Shown piece after piece: positions 48,472 to 63,100 of a DNA stretch of 64,000 nucleotides; within the stretch, counting starts at the first letter, position 1, and each line of letters opens with the position of its first letter. The translations under genes and the position numbers were made by a program. The DNA is taken from positions 186,001 through 250,000 of the forward strand of contig JABYQN010000011.1 in NCBI GenBank assembly GCA_022606135.1, given 5' to 3'. The notes beneath the pieces were generated by a model. The model had not been told where the DNA came from. It did no database searches and saw only the letters and a list, made by a program, of their open reading frames with translations. The stretch is from Fomes fomentarius (Eukaryota > Basidiomycota > Agaricomycetes > Polyporales > Polyporaceae).

Positions 48472-50885
48472 CTAGGACGCAGAGACAATCGTCGTTTTGA
48501 GTAGCACCGACCTGGCGGTAGTCGCATTCGCATCGGAAGTGAGTGGACTTGGGGTCAAGGTTCCTGTACTTGGAGATACCGCGCCTAGGCTCATCGGGCC
48601 GTCATCGCCCCCTGTTGGGGACATAGGGCTGCTCCCTATATGTGACGAAGGTATGGATTGTTGTGTTGGAGGGATGATTGGTGATAGACCCGAGAAAGGC
48701 GTAGGAGAGGGGTTCCACGACGAACGATGGAAACTCTTTTTCTTCCGCACGCTCGCCTTGTACGCCGCCCGAATTGCCGCTGTTGCCTCGTTCGTTATGC
48801 TGAAAACACTCCCTGATGACGCCGAAGGAGCTGTTGAGACCACACTCGGAGCCCGTGAATGTGGATGCGCAAGGGGTGAATGTGGATGCGCGAGGGAGGG
48901 AAGATTGGACAACTCTAACCGTGATGGAAGAGTCGCACTCGTGGGAGAAGTGGGGACGGGGTAGGCTGAAGGATGGGCGAGAATGCAGGTGAAGGTAATG
49001 AAGACTCGCAGCTTTCGTACTGACTAGCAGTACTTGATGACGACGACGTGCTCGGGTCTACGCTGGAGTAGCGATGGTGGAGGGGATGGTAGCAGGATGG
49101 GTAGAGAATCTCCTCAGGTATACGGAAAGACTCGGGAAGAGCGGGAGGGAAAGCAGTCAAGAAGTCGTTTGGTGCTTGCGAAGGCCACGCCAACGGTGTA
49201 CCGGAGCTATCGGCGGACAGCTCCGGCTCTTGTGCGAGCTCAGCCGCACGAACCTGCCATGAACTGAGATTTTCTCTAGTCTGGCGGGCAAAGCGTTCCA
49301 TGGCTACACAGCGACATGTGAGTGCAAGTTACGTAGCGAAGGACGCGAAGACTTACGAGGGACGCCCTGCGCGACAAGTTCGAACAGCGGACGTACAAAT
49401 GTTTTGTTGAACCAGATTTGGCAGTTCGCTTCGCCGATACGACTATCCGAAGGCTTAACGGACGGCGGCAATTGCAGATGCTTCTCGAGAAGCAGCTGAC
49501 TGCTCCATTCGGCCTCCAACGCTGCTGCCCAATGCTGTGACACAAGGTATGGCCGACTCTAGACGGGACTAAGGATACATAGATTGATTATCCTCAGTGG
49601 AACTCACCGGATTGCTAATGTCCGCACACTTGATCAGTGCCTGGCAAACCAAAATACGTCTCTTTAACTCCGGGAAATCGGCGCCATTAAGAAGACTCCT
49701 AAACTCCGCCATGAAGTCGAAGTGCACGCCCATGTCAGTTGCCAATACGGTACCCAGCAGCAACTTGCGAAAAGGAGTTCCAAGAGTAGAGCGATCAAGC
49801 AAGAAGCCCAGGTTATTGTGACGCATGATCTGCATAATGAGGGAGTAGTGCATCTGCTCCAGGACGGACTTGTCATCGTATACAACAGATAGCGGTGTCT
49901 TGGCGTTTCGCTGGGTGAGAGTCAGCGGATACTGGGTAGTGAGAACGAGAGATATACATTACCATGAAGGCGTTCGTGAGTCCTGGGTGTCCGACATCGT
50001 GACCGACCGCTGCGATATACAGCGCGAACAGGTCCTCATGCGTCAGGCATGATACGAGCGGATCACACTCCTCCTTCTTTCGTCCCCAAGTTCGACCATC
50101 TTCGAGCAGTATGGTGACAGGAGGGACCGTGCCAGCACAGTGCAAGAAGAAATACACGGCTTGGAATACATCCAGCGCATGCTGGAAGTTGTGATAGGAG
50201 TTTCCTTGGCGGTAGAGATGGCGCAGGTGTTGTAGGAAGGCCGCCAAACAACCTGTGAAACGCATGTGTTGGTCAGTCTGCGGCTACAGTCTCCGATAAG
50301 GCTCGGTCAATATGAACATGTCGGATTCGGATTCATGTGACTCATGGAGCAAAACTTGCGAATCGGAGAGCATGCATAGAGGTAATAGTGACGTGTAGAT
50401 CAGGGACTCACTCAAGGGTACAGCAACCGTCTCGAACATGTGCTCTATTCGATAGAGCGCCTCGAAGAGGATGTACGAGCAAGCGATAATCTCCTCTTCA
50501 GGAAGCTTGTGCGGCTCGAAGTGCCAGGAGCTGAGCGAATGGATGAGGCGTTCTCGCGTATCTTGATCCATGTCCACGAACGACGCCCTTGACCTGCTGT
50601 GAGACGGCGAAATAGTCAAGCATTACTTGCACGTACATGTGATCTCCCTCTTGGCTGACGATAGTCTCGGTGTGCAAACGAACGTCTATCAAGACCTCTG
50701 CATACCTGTAGCAGGCGAGCATATCAGAAGGGGTGTCTTCTCGTGTCAGAACATGTCACGCACCTCGTCTCACCGCAGTCAGTTTCCTCCCAGCCTCCCC
50801 AACCGTGCCCACGTCCTTCATCCTTGAGAGCGAGTGCGAGACCTCCAACATCGACGCTGCGGCGCCGTCCCATATTGTCGGCCAT
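48472..50885 (-). CDS. PDE2: Class I cyclic-nucleotide phosphodiesterase (PDE2-like)
   Basis: Hydrolyses 3',5'-cAMP (possibly cGMP) to end cAMP/PKA signalling; orthologous to fungal high-affinity Pde2. Start chosen at MADNMGRRRSVDVGG, because its exon splices through a GTGCGT donor to RYAEVLIDVRLHTE in register. Then comes SRASFVDMDQDTRERL and the HD-type catalytic domain: NSYHNFQHALDVFQ (metal His), HDVGHPGLTNAF (family signature), EQMHYSLIMQIMRH, and ALIKCADISNPSRP (metal Asp). It closes with NCQIWFNKTFVRPLFELV. The C-terminal 250 or so residues are disordered and Ser/Pro-rich, joined by a less certain intron near 48830-48930 with a GTTAGA donor. No break in the catalytic region. Confidence 0.9.
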
Positions 50886-53800
50886 GTGTGATGCGGATGG
50901 GGAGAGTAGCGAGGGGAGGGAGGACTCGGATGAGCGAGGGAGAAGAGGCGGAGGCAGTTGGAGGACGAGGAAGAGCGTGAGAGGGCAGTGAGTCTGACTG
51001 TGCGATCCGTCCCACGTGGTTGAAGCACCCGGGCGCTCCGCCGCATACCCAAACAGTCGATCACGATGACGCCCACCAGCAGCTTGGTTCCCGACCGTCA
51101 TGTTCACTGTCGTCCTCCTTTCTACCCTGTCACATTCTCTCCTTTGCCCTCTAACTCTGAACGTCTCCATTGTGAGCTAATTTGTGCACAAGCATCTGTC
51201 AAAGGGGTTCCCAGAAACCACCCAAGTAAGTGACTGGCAGAGCTGTTTCCTCCTTCATAAGCCGGTGTTGTCCACACCGGTGTTGCGTCCCAACGCGAAG
51301 CACCGCCGTCACAACGCACTTACCCCCAAACCCTTGCTCAAGTGTCAGTATGGACACCTGGATACCGCATATCAGCCTCTTCTGGTCAGCAGCAACTCGG
51401 TGCTCATCGTGTGCTGTGTGCCGGCATTGCACACCCCGACAACACCCGCTATCGTATCCGAAAAGTAAAGCCGATCTGCTCCTGAAGCCACCGCTCTTCT
51501 ATCTGTCTGATGCAGTGACTCTCCCGGACTAACTGTATCCGTGGGATGAGCGCGAGAGCTTTGGACAGACTCGCGGTGATTCTCGTATTCTAGCACAGAT
51601 AGAACCACTCTGACCTCGCCCCCTCGTAGAAGTCCCGACATATTTCGCACGACTAGATCCTCGAAGACCCGGACGTTCTGTTCAGGTGGTCATATGGGCC
51701 ACCGGGATATCGTCCCGAGAATTCGCACAAGCATCGCAAGCGATCCCCAACTCCAATATCCACGATTATGCTTCATTCTGACGAACGCACGTTATCGATA
51801 TCGCGCCGCCAGCTTGTGAGTGATCGGCATCTCCTCTGCTGCGTGAGAGTGTAAACAGCTCAGTGTAGGTCCTGTATCTCGTCTTAGCATATTCTGCGTT
51901 GATCTACTGACGTCTCGATACGCATCATTCCCTCTTCCATCCGGATACTAAACACCCCAGATGGCAATGACTGTTCAGAAGCACTCAGACGTTGCTGTTC
52001 CTTTCTTCCGAACATTCCGCCACGCAGGGTCCTGCGTATTGGAATAATTCCGTTGAAATTCCATCCATACATATCAGGAACCTACAAACATAAGCGAGCC
52101 CCGAACCCTTGACGCTCCCACTATACCCCGATTTCCGATCACGAACGAGCTCACCATACCTATCGATATATCCCATCCCATCCCACGGCGTCCCCTCCGT
52201 GTGGTCGCCCAGTCTCGTCTCTACCCCGCTATCAGAACATCAACTGCAGCCGATGCCCTTCTCGTCTCTCCTCTTCATTGCAGAGTTCGGGCTTTACCGC
52301 TACCCTGAAGACACGCCAAACGGCGACCTAATCTGCCCTCCGTTCATTGTCCCTCACCCGCGTTCCGTCCCTGCCGACGGAAGCCCCTCCCCCTGAGTAC
52401 CGGCTTCTCTATTCTCGATCGTGCTTGGCGCACATCGTGCAGCGCGCATCGCCATCGTGTATCGCGCGCACGACAAACGCATAGGTACCCGCGCGGGAGA
52501 AGCCTCAATACCGGACTTACGGACAGCAGCACGCGTCTCGAGTTTGCAGTGTGCTATCGGTCGACGGGCCGCCGTGACTCTTGCACTTGCATCGTGGATC
52601 GCGCGCCGTGCACGATCTCATCTCAAGCCACGCGTCCGAGATGGACATGTCGTGTCCTCGTATCCGAAGTACCCTCGCGTCCGGACGCGACCTCCGTAGC
52701 CCACGTTATGTGGCGCTCGACGAACTCGGAGCAAACGCTTTCCGGATGCGCAATTATGGATTTCCATATCCACACATAATAGCTATAGCTTCCGACACGA
52801 CCTTTCAATCCACCTCTCATTCATATATCCCACTCAGTCTCGATCAATCTCATCACCCACTTCGCATCCCGCTCCACTTCATATATTCATCCATTCATCA
52901 TCGTTTAAACAAGCTCAAGCTGCTCCCCTCGAGTACACATACACCGATCGACCCGTCCGCATCTGCGTCTCCGTCTGCGTCTCCTAAATCTCCGACTGCT
53001 GCTCCCCTCTAGGCAAGTCTAACTCACCCTCACAGGCACCAGTGCGCACATGCACATAGTACCAATCAAGTGCGGCACAGGCACATTTCCCTGTATAGCA
53101 ATACCCCTCCCAGCACGCGGTCTCCCAACGCCCTACACTACCTCCTTTTTCGGCACACCACGCGCACGGGCACATACGCACATACAACAACGCCACCATC
53201 ATCATTATCTCCTCGTGTCCTCCCGGGCGCGACGGGTGGGGGGTGGTGGGTGGAACCCGTGTGGACCACACCCCAGGGGCACCTACCTCGCCTCTGAATC
53301 TGGCATTCCACACTGTATGAAACCCCGAAATAAGCCTCTTCGCTGCGGCCTTCGTGCTTATTATGTCCGTCTGACTCTCTCCGAGATCCGAACCCGAACC
53401 AGCCGCACCTCCACCTCGCCTGTCTTGACCAAATCTCAGGCATACAAGGCCTGCCATCCCTAGACCTTTAGCTCATCGTCCACCCACTAGTCCGCCAGCC
53501 ACGCAATACTCACGTGTCTTTTCGTGTAGTGGTAATAGTATGCTGGGACACCGCCAAGAGAGCCTGATAAGGGCGCGCACTGCGCGTGCACGGTGCGTGG
53601 GTGGTTAGTAGCAGAGTACTAGCTTGAGTCAACTTGTCGATAATCATGAATCGTATGCGGATAGTATCCTGGCCCGCGGCCGTACCCTCTCTCCGATCCC
53701 GGTATTTCAAGTTCGTGCTCCAAGACCTCTCCCAGCTCCTTGCTCCCTGCCCCTCGCTCTTGCGCCCTACTTCCTGGAACAAAAAGTAGACACGCAACCC

Positions 53801-55594
53801 ACCCGCAGCCCGATCCTGAGCATACAGCACCTACCCCACGGCCCGATACCGGTGCTTATTACTAATAAGGAGGGGGTCAGAGTGGGGGATCCTACGTGAT
53901 TCTGTCGAAGAATCGTTTTGGAAATCTTCGCTTCGGATTCGTTCGTGTTCGTAAATCCTACGCTTAGAGCGATTTCCAGAGGATCGATCCGTGCTCAATC
54001 TCGGAAACGCGACTCGAGAGGAGCTTCATTGAATCTGAATCGCGGGTCCTGGCTCTGCAAATGCTGCGAGGCCCCCCGGAGGCCCACTGTCCTGCATTTC
54101 GGCGAGGCCTCACAATCTAGTGATTCAATCGCGCTAGTACACAACGGGGCGGTCAAACTTGGCCACGATCCCCTCGAGATGATTCAGAATCAATCGCCAG
54201 AGAAATCACTACACAATCCCTCAAAGATCTCCCACTCTGACTCCACCTAGCTGCACGGACACGCTCCTCATGATTTTAATCTTCAAGCTTCAAGCTTCAC
54301 CGCCGTCCTCAGCCTCCTACCAGTGACCGCGTGTGTGAACAGTGGGTGACAGTACTCAAGTCGATGACGCTCTTTCCGCCCGATGCCCGATGAGCTGATT
54401 TTTTCCCGAGCGACAGGAAGTGTGAGGTCCAGTACGTACTTAACCAGTTCAAGTCCAGTCGCGTCGCGTCGCGTCCATGACAAGCGAATGCACAAGTTCA
54501 ACGTGCGCGTTCCCGAATCCTCGCATCCTCGGTATGAGTTGTGTCGAGACGACCAGTGGCACCATGGCACCATCTATCACATATCACGAGCAACAAACCG
54601 AAGTTCAAACATCCAGAATTCTTCATACACTCACCTCGAGAGTCGAGTCCGACTCTATCTCATACTCCACGCATCCGCGATCCGTCGAGTCCAAGTTCCT
54701 CACGTTCCAACTCACAGTGGGGGGTGAGGGCGTGCACACTGCCACCAACGCGAGAGACCGGGGAATGAACAAACCAAAAAAAAAATATGTGCGTGTAGGT
54801 AGACAAGATTGTAAAACCAAAACCCCAAGAAATATCTACGTGGACCGGACACCAACCGACAACAGCGACAGCAAGAGAAGAGGCGACGACAACGATAGCA
54901 GCAACAAGAAAACAAAAACACAGCAGCGGGAGCGCGAGCAGCAACAAGATATGATACAGAGGAGCTAGCTGGTAGCAGGATCAGCAGAGCACATACGGAA
55001 CGGTAAACAGCACAACGGACGTCGAAAGCAGCGGATATATGCGATTGGGATGGTATGGGATGGGAGATTGGGACGTGCCGATTGGATGAGCGGAGCGCGG
55101 GCGGGGTATGTATATGTGCGGCGGGCAGGCAAGGATGTGGGGTTATCGGGATATCGAGATATCTAGGCGAGTCGCGCAATAGCGTTATTGAAACACGGTG
55201 AAAACCCGAGGATAGACGAGCAGCATGGAAGAGACGAGAAACCCTGACTATATGTGCGGCAGATGATGACGGTGATCATGAGGGGGGATCGTATATGTAG
55301 ATGAGGTGAGCGGTAATGTTCTTGTAGTGGATATCGTACCGTACTGTACAAGGTCCGTGTTTCCTTGCGCCAAGATGTTGTGGGTGGGTAACCAAGACGG
55401 GACTGTTAGATGGCGAGGCTTGGTCTTCAGTAGCGAGTACATGCGCGTTGGCACAATGCGACCGGCGCATACGGGGTGTCTTCTTACGATCGGAAATGAC
55501 TCGCTGCGACGAAGCGTCTTCATTCGAGCGCGTTCCGATAACGCTACCCAGGAAAGCAGGAGAGAGGAAGGAGGTATGTCCCAGATTCAGACGA
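50886..55594. other. Gene-poor interval
   Basis: About 4.7 kb with no recognisable gene, repeat or RNA. A ten-A run lies at 54776-54785. Frames are many but short, and none shows domain signatures. It probably holds promoter and untranslated sequence of the phosphodiesterase gene at one side and the 3' end of the serine-rich gene at the other. Confidence 0.45.
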
Positions 55595-57185
55595 CTAGGA
55601 CGTCCCTGCACGGCCAAGGTTAACATCATAAACGCCATATAAAACGAAATGGAAAGAACGTACTGTTCCAGGCCGAGGACGAGGACGTCGAAGAAGCATA
55701 CACGTCGGAACCATATCGACTGCTCATGCTGCCACCCCTGGAGAATGTCGAGTCATAACCATACTGGGACGGCTGCTGCTGATAAGCCGATCTCGAGCCT
55801 CCCGCAATCGCATACTGGCCGTGCGCTTGCGACACGCGCGACACTAGAAAAACGAGACGCTTCCATGTCAGCAAGTCATCGCGGGGAAGGGGAAGAGGTA
55901 GAAAAATGCGGGAAGTACACGCACACGAACTCTGAACGGAGCCAGGCCGGCGGTACGTTGATGACGATTCGACCGCGTCCATCTCCCCAGCGCCGAAGCC
56001 ACGGAGGCCCCAGCCAAGGGACTGCGCCGGGGTCATGACGGCCGCGAAGGTTGGACTGCCCGCGGCCATCCCGGAATTGGACGCCGTCGAGGTGGAGGCA
56101 GAGTCGGCGACTGAACCGTATCCTGATGACGCGTCCCACGACTCGCTCTCTACTGCAGATGAGTACTCTACGCTGAGGGGTGGCGACAGGCTGCCGGTCG
56201 AGCTGTATCCTGTTCTCGTGCTCTGCCTAGACGACGCGGGGGAGACTGCGCGATAGAGGTCCGAGGTACGTGAGGGTCTGGTTTGTTGTGGGGGCGGGAG
56301 AGTTCCGTAGCGGAACGCTTCTGGCTCCTGGGGAACGAGGGCGTCTTCGAGGTCGACCTGCCACTCTATTTCGACGGGCTTCTCCCTGAGGGGGCCGACC
56401 TCGATGCCGCCCGAGCCGGGTGCGGTGGCGGCGGAGCGGATGCCATCGTGCATGGCGAAGTTCTCGAGACGGAAGGAGTACATCATCTTGCGCATTTTCG
56501 GAGGAGCGTGTGTCGCGCGGAGAGGGACCTCGGGCATGGGGGAGATGATGGGCTGCTCAGCTGGGACGGAGACCTCGATGACGAACCCGCCCTCGGGGTC
56601 CTCCTCCTTGATTGGTGGAGGTGAGTCGGCGTCAGGCGAGGGTGGGGGAGGGCTCATGGTGTCGGAGGAGTCGATGGTGTAGAGCGCGTTGCTGGCCCAG
56701 TGGCCATGGTGGATGCGATTTGAAGCAGGCGGAGACTGGTGGGGCGAGACGGCGGCATCGGCGAGGGAAGAGTAGGAACGTGAGCTCGCGCCATAGGTGG
56801 AACGGGAAGGCGAAGAGAGGGAGGCAGACGGTGCGGAGGACGAGGGGGCGGGGACGGAGTACGGGTTGGAGCGGGAGGAGACGACGGTGCGATGAGAGGA
56901 GTAGTCGGAAGAATAAGACGGTCCGGACGGAGTGGAAGAGTAGGCGTTCGGGTTCGCGGGGGCAGATGACGTCGAGTAGGAGGATGGGTCGGTGTCCCAA
57001 ACGTAGGCGGCGGCGGTGGGCGGGGAGTTGAGGGCGTAGCTGCCCTCGAGGGAGGCGGGGGACGCGGTGACGGCGCCGAGGGAGGGCTGGGGGTAGGAGA
57101 AGAAGGTGGCGGGGTCGTACTGGGCGATGGACGAGTACCGGCGGTCGGTGGAGGACGGATACTGGTGGGCGGCAATGGCGGACAT
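55595..57185 (-). CDS. Serine/tyrosine-rich disordered protein
   Basis: Large protein of unknown function starting MSAIAAHQYPSSTDRRYSS. The N-terminal 190 residues are Ser/Tyr/Pro/Ala-rich and low-complexity. A central acidic patch, PPIKEEDPEGGFVIEV, is followed by a segment that looks folded and conserved, MRKMMYSFRLENFAMHDGIR, then GIEVGPLREKPVEIEWQVD. The rest is Ser/Gly-rich again. An intron is likely near 55849-55923 (GTTCGT donor, TAG acceptor). The last intron probably begins at GTACGT after SSSSAWN, giving a stop at 55595; reading straight through would end at 55626. The composition suggests a regulatory or scaffold protein, but no domain is recognised. Confidence 0.7.
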
Positions 57186-60100
57186 GGGTGGTGATGGGAG
57201 AAGAGAGCCGGCGAATTAAAGGGAGAGCTGGAGGGGGAAGACGGGGTGGCAAGCGGAAGCGGGGATTCCTTGTATATGTCCTCGAATCAGCAGCCCGCGC
57301 GTAAGACACGCTCCTCAGCTCCTTCCAGAGTCTTGCTCAGATCCGCCATTTCCAGTCCTCCAAATTCTCTCAATTCCTCCCTCGTCCGCCGCTCTCTGGA
57401 GGCTCGAACTTGCCTTATCCGGCCGGCTTCCTAGAGCGATCCGCCTTGTTTACGCCAATTTGCCCCTTTCTCGCCTGCAGAATCCTGCCCTCCCTCCCGT
57501 GCGCGATCTTGGCCCAGATCCTTCGATCCTGTCAGGAACATCTCCCCGTCAGCGTCCACTCGACAATGCATACCCACTCCCACCTTCCCACCCACGCGCC
57601 CATTCCCCACTGTCCAACAACACGCCCCCACCCAACGTTCCACCGACCGCCCTATTTGTCCTCGCGCTGCCTCAGTGCGGCCGAGCAAACCAGTTCTTTC
57701 GACCCTGAGATCGGCGGCGAGAATCATCCCCAGCTTTTCTGCCTTTCAAGCACCTCTCGCCCACTTCTCCGTCTCATCCAACCCGCCTCCGCCGCCACCC
57801 CTTACTCCACCCCGCCTTCTATCACACATGAGCCAACTCCAGCGCTCGCATCTGTCTCGCCCACCTCTTGCGACTCGATCCGCTCAGAATACCCGTCGTC
57901 CGGTCCAATTTTCTGCTGTCTGTCACTGTCGTTTCGTGTCAAACTTACGCGTCTAGTGACCAATCAGTGCAACACTGGCGCCCATAACAACTAATTACGT
58001 AATTTTTGCGATCGGTGTCGGTGCTGTGGCGCCTCCGTTGATCGACCGTGCGTTCCGCAAACGGCGCCGTCCCTCCGGTTACTACTACTCATGCTCTCTT
58101 TCTTTGGTCACCGGCCCACACTTGTTCATCTGTCTAGCCTCGACCTGTCGCTGCCCACACATTCACCATGAAAGCCCTATTCTTGGTATTGTCCTTGACC
58201 CACTGCTAGTAAACCTTCGTCGCCACGCCGTGCCACTGTGATAACCCTATGTATCCTCGCAGACTCTCCTCTCCTCAGCTTCATCCTCTCCGGCCAATCA
58301 TACTCTTTCGACGGTCTTTCCCCTTCCAGATTCCCTCTCAACCTTAAAAAAACACGAACCCCGCCGCCCAACACTCTCGAAGAACAGAACATCACCGGCC
58401 CATCTGTGCAGCGCAACGAATCGCGATTCTGGGGTGGGTGCCAACTCACCTCTGCTGCCCATACGTAACCGCCGCTGGGTTCGAGTCCTTCTCACACACC
58501 GCTGCTTTCGTACCACCCATGTACGTACCGCGACCGAGACTGCACCCGAGGCGGCGGCGACCAGCGTGACACGGCGTCTTGGAATAGCCCTCGCAGCATC
58601 CCAGGACCGCGCCGCGATGGGGCCCCCTGCCTTCGCTGCACGGCCCTTCCAGGGCGGACAGGTCAGCCTCCCAGCCACTCGCGTGCCCGTAAGCGAACAA
58701 GCCGGCCTTCTTCTCTCGCTCTCGTCCATGCCCGCGACGACTGTGAGTTCCCGGCGCCAGCAGGCACGTCGACACAGTAACAGCAGCGGTTACCGCTCTA
58801 GCAGCGCGCGCCTCTCGCTCTCACTCTCTCTCCATTGACGGACGAGTCCTGTCGATCGCGGTCCGTGTTCGCCTTCGCCCTCGCCCTCGCCCTAGCGTCC
58901 ACGCTTCTCGAGGACGTCTTCAATCCCAAGGCCTTCTTTCATTGAAGCTATCATGATACGCACCGAGCCGGCAACCCATACGTACGTGTAACCACGCACG
59001 TACGCATGCGCGCGCCCGGTACGCCCATCGAACGCGCACACACATGCGAGCCCGAAGAATCGAGCATACAACACCGCCTTCGCCAGGACGCTCGAACGGA
59101 ATCGCGGAATCGCGCTGACATTAACCGTGGGTTCTTCTTCTCGTTCGGCGTCCTCTCCTCTGTCTGTGCTGAGTGTGTTCGAGTCGCCGTCCTCTACACG
59201 CGCCGGTTTCTGTTTTTTTTTTCTCAATTTAAATAAATGCCTGCTTCTTTCATCCTCCGCGAACGGGCGTACGCACACGCGGCTATACAAATGTGTAGGT
59301 TTGGCTTCCTTCTCCGAGTCAATGACATCATATGCAGGGAACTGTGACCTCCCTAATGCTGCCCGATACCGACATTCAGCACTCATGCCTCGCCTTAAGC
59401 TCGATATGCCTCTTCACTCGTTTGTTTTGTTTGTTCTTAGCACCTTGACGGCCTGGTCCGACTCTCGATCTCAACGCCAACGGCAACCCCAAACTCAAAT
59501 TGAACTCTTCCGTCGGAAGTCCAATAGTTAGTATGTATATGCGCGCCACGCCACGTGCCCGCGCCCCCAACTCAGTTGCGCATCTGCATCTGCATCCGTA
59601 TCTGCATCTCGACACTCGACACACAAAGTCTTATGTTCGAAGCGCGGTGCCGTGCCGTGCGGCGCACCTTGCCACTCACCGCTCACGCGCGCGCGCAGAT
59701 CCTCCGCCACGCCCCCCAGAACTCAAACAACCAACCCCAGCATTGCGTTGCCCAGCACGGGGTAGTTAACAAATCCCCGTGCGGCTATGCAAGAAGTGGT
59801 CCGATCCCCACGTTTACTTACTACACTCAGTCGCTCAACTTCTCTCAGCTCTGAGATCTGAGCCCTGACGGCCTGCAGGTCGGAGTTGGCGAGCTCCCGC
59901 TGCAACGTCCGCCCGTCCCTCCCTCCGTCCCTCCCACTGGGCCCAAAAAGTCCAAGAACAAGTCCCCGCGGCGAGCTTCGAGGCCCACCCAGAATCAGAT
60001 GTTCTACCGACCTGCCGCTCTGATTCATCATCATCATCAACATTCACTCACCTCCGAGGCGCGAGCGCGGAACCCCGAGGCTCGGGCGACGAGCCCAGTC

Positions 60101-63100
60101 ACTACTATGTATTACCGTCACCATGTCGATTTTAATGCGCCCTGAGACAACTAGCGAAATGAAAGGCCATCGCTGCTAGCTAGGCCGGATATGTCGTGCG
60201 ATGGCTCCCAGCTGCAGCCACGAGCACTGTCTGCATACATACACGTCGCGTTCTGGACTCGGAATGGGGGAGTCTCCCCCTCCTGCTCCGCGGTGCGCCA
60301 GGATCCAGAAGCACGAGCGCGCGAGAGAGCACACACCGAAGCACGCGAGAAGGCGCAAGAAGCTTCAGGGACGCGACCGGACCAGGCCCGTTTCTTCTGC
60401 ACGCGTTCTTGCTCTTGCTCGCGCATACGTAGAGAACGGCAACGCCTGAAACGGGGCTCTATGCGGAACCAACTCCTCGCGCAGTTTTCATAACCGGCGT
60501 TCAAGCTGAATTGTGGAGGGGGAAGGAAAGGGGAAGGAAGGAAGGGGGGCGGGCGCACCTCGCCGTCCGATAGCGCGTGATATTCAGCTTTTCGTCGTCT
60601 TCTTCTTCTTTTTCTTCTTCTGCCGAGCTTGCACTGTGATACGCGAGCTTTAGCATGACGGTGATGCCTGAACTATTCAATTTTGTACTGAACAACCGGA
60701 GGAAGGGGGGACCCGTGAGTGAGTCGTTGTCGTTCTGAGCTTCCTCACTGAGTTCGCTGGTAGGTGCTAGGACTTGGCAGAGTTTTTTTTTCTTTGCGAA
60801 ACTTCAATGTCCGAGTCAGCGCTGTCTTCGTGTGGTTTGTTTTGTGTGATTGGAGAACCAGCGGAAGCGGAGGCTGAGGTACACGCGTCTGCGTCAGGGC
60901 CAACCGCGTCCGGTTGACGGGTGTTCAGCTTCAGACTCGGATGTCTGCTCACTGGAACGCGTTTCAGACTTTGTGAGAATCCGGGAGCACGGCCCGGGAG
61001 CCGCGCCGAGGGACTGGTGAGTGATTTGACAGTCGCCAATGTCATGGTCCTCTCCGCCTCTATAGACTCTGCACCCGTGAGTCCAATTGAAAGTCCCGTC
61101 GACGAGACGCCCTTGGCCGGGTGCGCTAGTACATTCTTCCGCTCGGATAGAGCGGACTACTTCCTAACCTGGCTCTAGTACATGCCGCCTTCTTCACCTT
61201 CCGCGAATCAATGCGACTCCGGTGTCCAAGGACTCCGACCTCTTTGATTAGGGTTTTGAAGCAAAGCTTAGTGTGTGCCAGCACTTCTCGAACTGTTTCA
61301 ATTTTCCGCTCTCGAAACCCTCTCTCTCGGTCGCCCGTAATTTCATGCGGACCACATTGGACAGATGTTGGCTGACCCTCCAGGCTCAGAGTCAGACCCA
61401 GCCGACGACAGATGGCACTGACAGATGCCGTCACCATAAGTATCAGGCTGTACCCGCTAGCGCTCCCACTAGCAGGCTAGAGGCTGGAGGGCTGGAGTCC
61501 CCCCAATCCACGACAATGCGCATATCATCGGCCCCAGTGCCGTAAGTGCATAAGCAGCACCTCAACGCGTCTGCCCGACCCGCGCATCGAATGCAAAAGT
61601 TCAATGTTCATTTTCTCGGTGTACTCCTAAAATGACGCCCGGACTCGGACTAATATAAGCTGTACTTGGTCCTATTAGGCGTAGCCGTGCTCTAGTCTGA
61701 AGGCCGGCGACAGTTTATCATGATTCATGACATTGACAGTGGTGGGGTGTGCGCAGTACTTGCTCGCCGCCATGTGGTAACCGGTGTCTGACTCTCAACG
61801 CGCGGCCGATCCCACCCATGTTCAGTGTTCTTCTGGAATTCGGCGCCATGATGGAACATATTGGTCGCAGCCTGGATGTCCGCCCGCGCGCGATGGACGG
61901 CTACTAGTCTGCTGGTCAGGTGAGTCGCCATCTTCGGTCTTGTCACTCAGCACCACGATCGCAGTGGAAAGTGTCACCTGGCGCGCACATGTACAGGGAA
62001 GGTGATCATGATAAAAACGCCGCACAACTGGAATCAGGAGCTCGCAGCGCATCTCCGGGGCATCATCCGACTACGCCAGCTCGGTGGGTCTCTTCTCACA
62101 GCCTACAGGCTCGGTTTCATCGCGCACTGGGTCCGGAATCAGTGCCATTATTGTACGCGTATTACGTGCAGGGTTCTGCGTCCTGACCCTGTGGTTCACT
62201 CAGTGTCCTACGCGAAATGAGCGCGTTCGAATGCTCTCTTCCTTCTGGCTGCCAGAGCGTTGGGGTTCCTAAGGGGCACTCTGTATCAGCAGGCAGACCA
62301 CCCGGACCGCACTTCTCAACATCGGCCTTGGTTTCCAACCCGCACGGCACAAGAGAAATTTTCGAGGTGACAACCGCCTATGTAGTATTTACCCATCCAC
62401 GGGTCGCAACTGCAAAAAATCATCTTCTCTATGCCACAAGGTTCAGACCCCCGTCAATATCAGTGCGCGGTGTGTGTTGCATCATGCCATCCATTGACCT
62501 TTGCCAATGCCCTCGACCTCGCCCTCGCAGCTTCGACTTCGGTATCCGCTCTTCGTTACATTCGCAGCCGCATTATATCGCCGCAGCATCGGGCTCTTCG
62601 GTATCGGGATCATTGTTGCAGCGCGGCGTGCTCATCGAACTCAAACATTGCCATCAGCTTTTGGCACACCGAGCGCGATCTAGAACACAGCGCCCTGCAG
62701 ACAGAACCCTCGCCATGTCTTGTCCACAGGCCGCACGCCCACCGCCCAGCGGCCTCCGCTGTGGCGAGGCTCAGGAGGCTGACGGTGGCCGGTGGTCGCT
62801 CCTTGTCAATGTGAACGGCGTGAAAGGCCGCTGGTGGGGGGGGAGGAATGGGAATGAGCGAGGGACGGAGGGGCCAGGACATGCGCACTGGGACCGAGTC
62901 GGAGGCTCGCTGCTTCTATCAGCGTTGCCGCGTTGGTATTCGCCGTCGCCATATACCGCAGGGGATTCTTCCAGCAGGCCGGACTGCCTTCACAGTCCTG
63001 GTCCAGATCTCCGGATCTGACGTCTCGCGGGAGGGGTTTCTCTCTCGAGCTTGCGCAACGCTGCCGCCTGTGCCGCGCGCGTGGTGTCAGGTATGTACAC

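Noticed and set aside
50756..51076. Alternative phosphodiesterase N-terminus reading GVIVIDCLGMRRSARV
   Set aside because: It begins at GTG with an in-frame stop just upstream, and its frame does not splice cleanly into RYAEVLIDV; the MADNMGRRRS frame does.
58470..58500. tRNA-like B box (ggttcgagtcc) on the plus strand
   Set aside because: The flanking bases do not form a T-stem and no A box lies at the right distance, so not a tRNA.
62217..63020. Longest open frame of the right end, 267 codons
   Set aside because: No domain, uneven composition and no splice logic; overlaps other equally open frames, so probably chance in GC-rich DNA.
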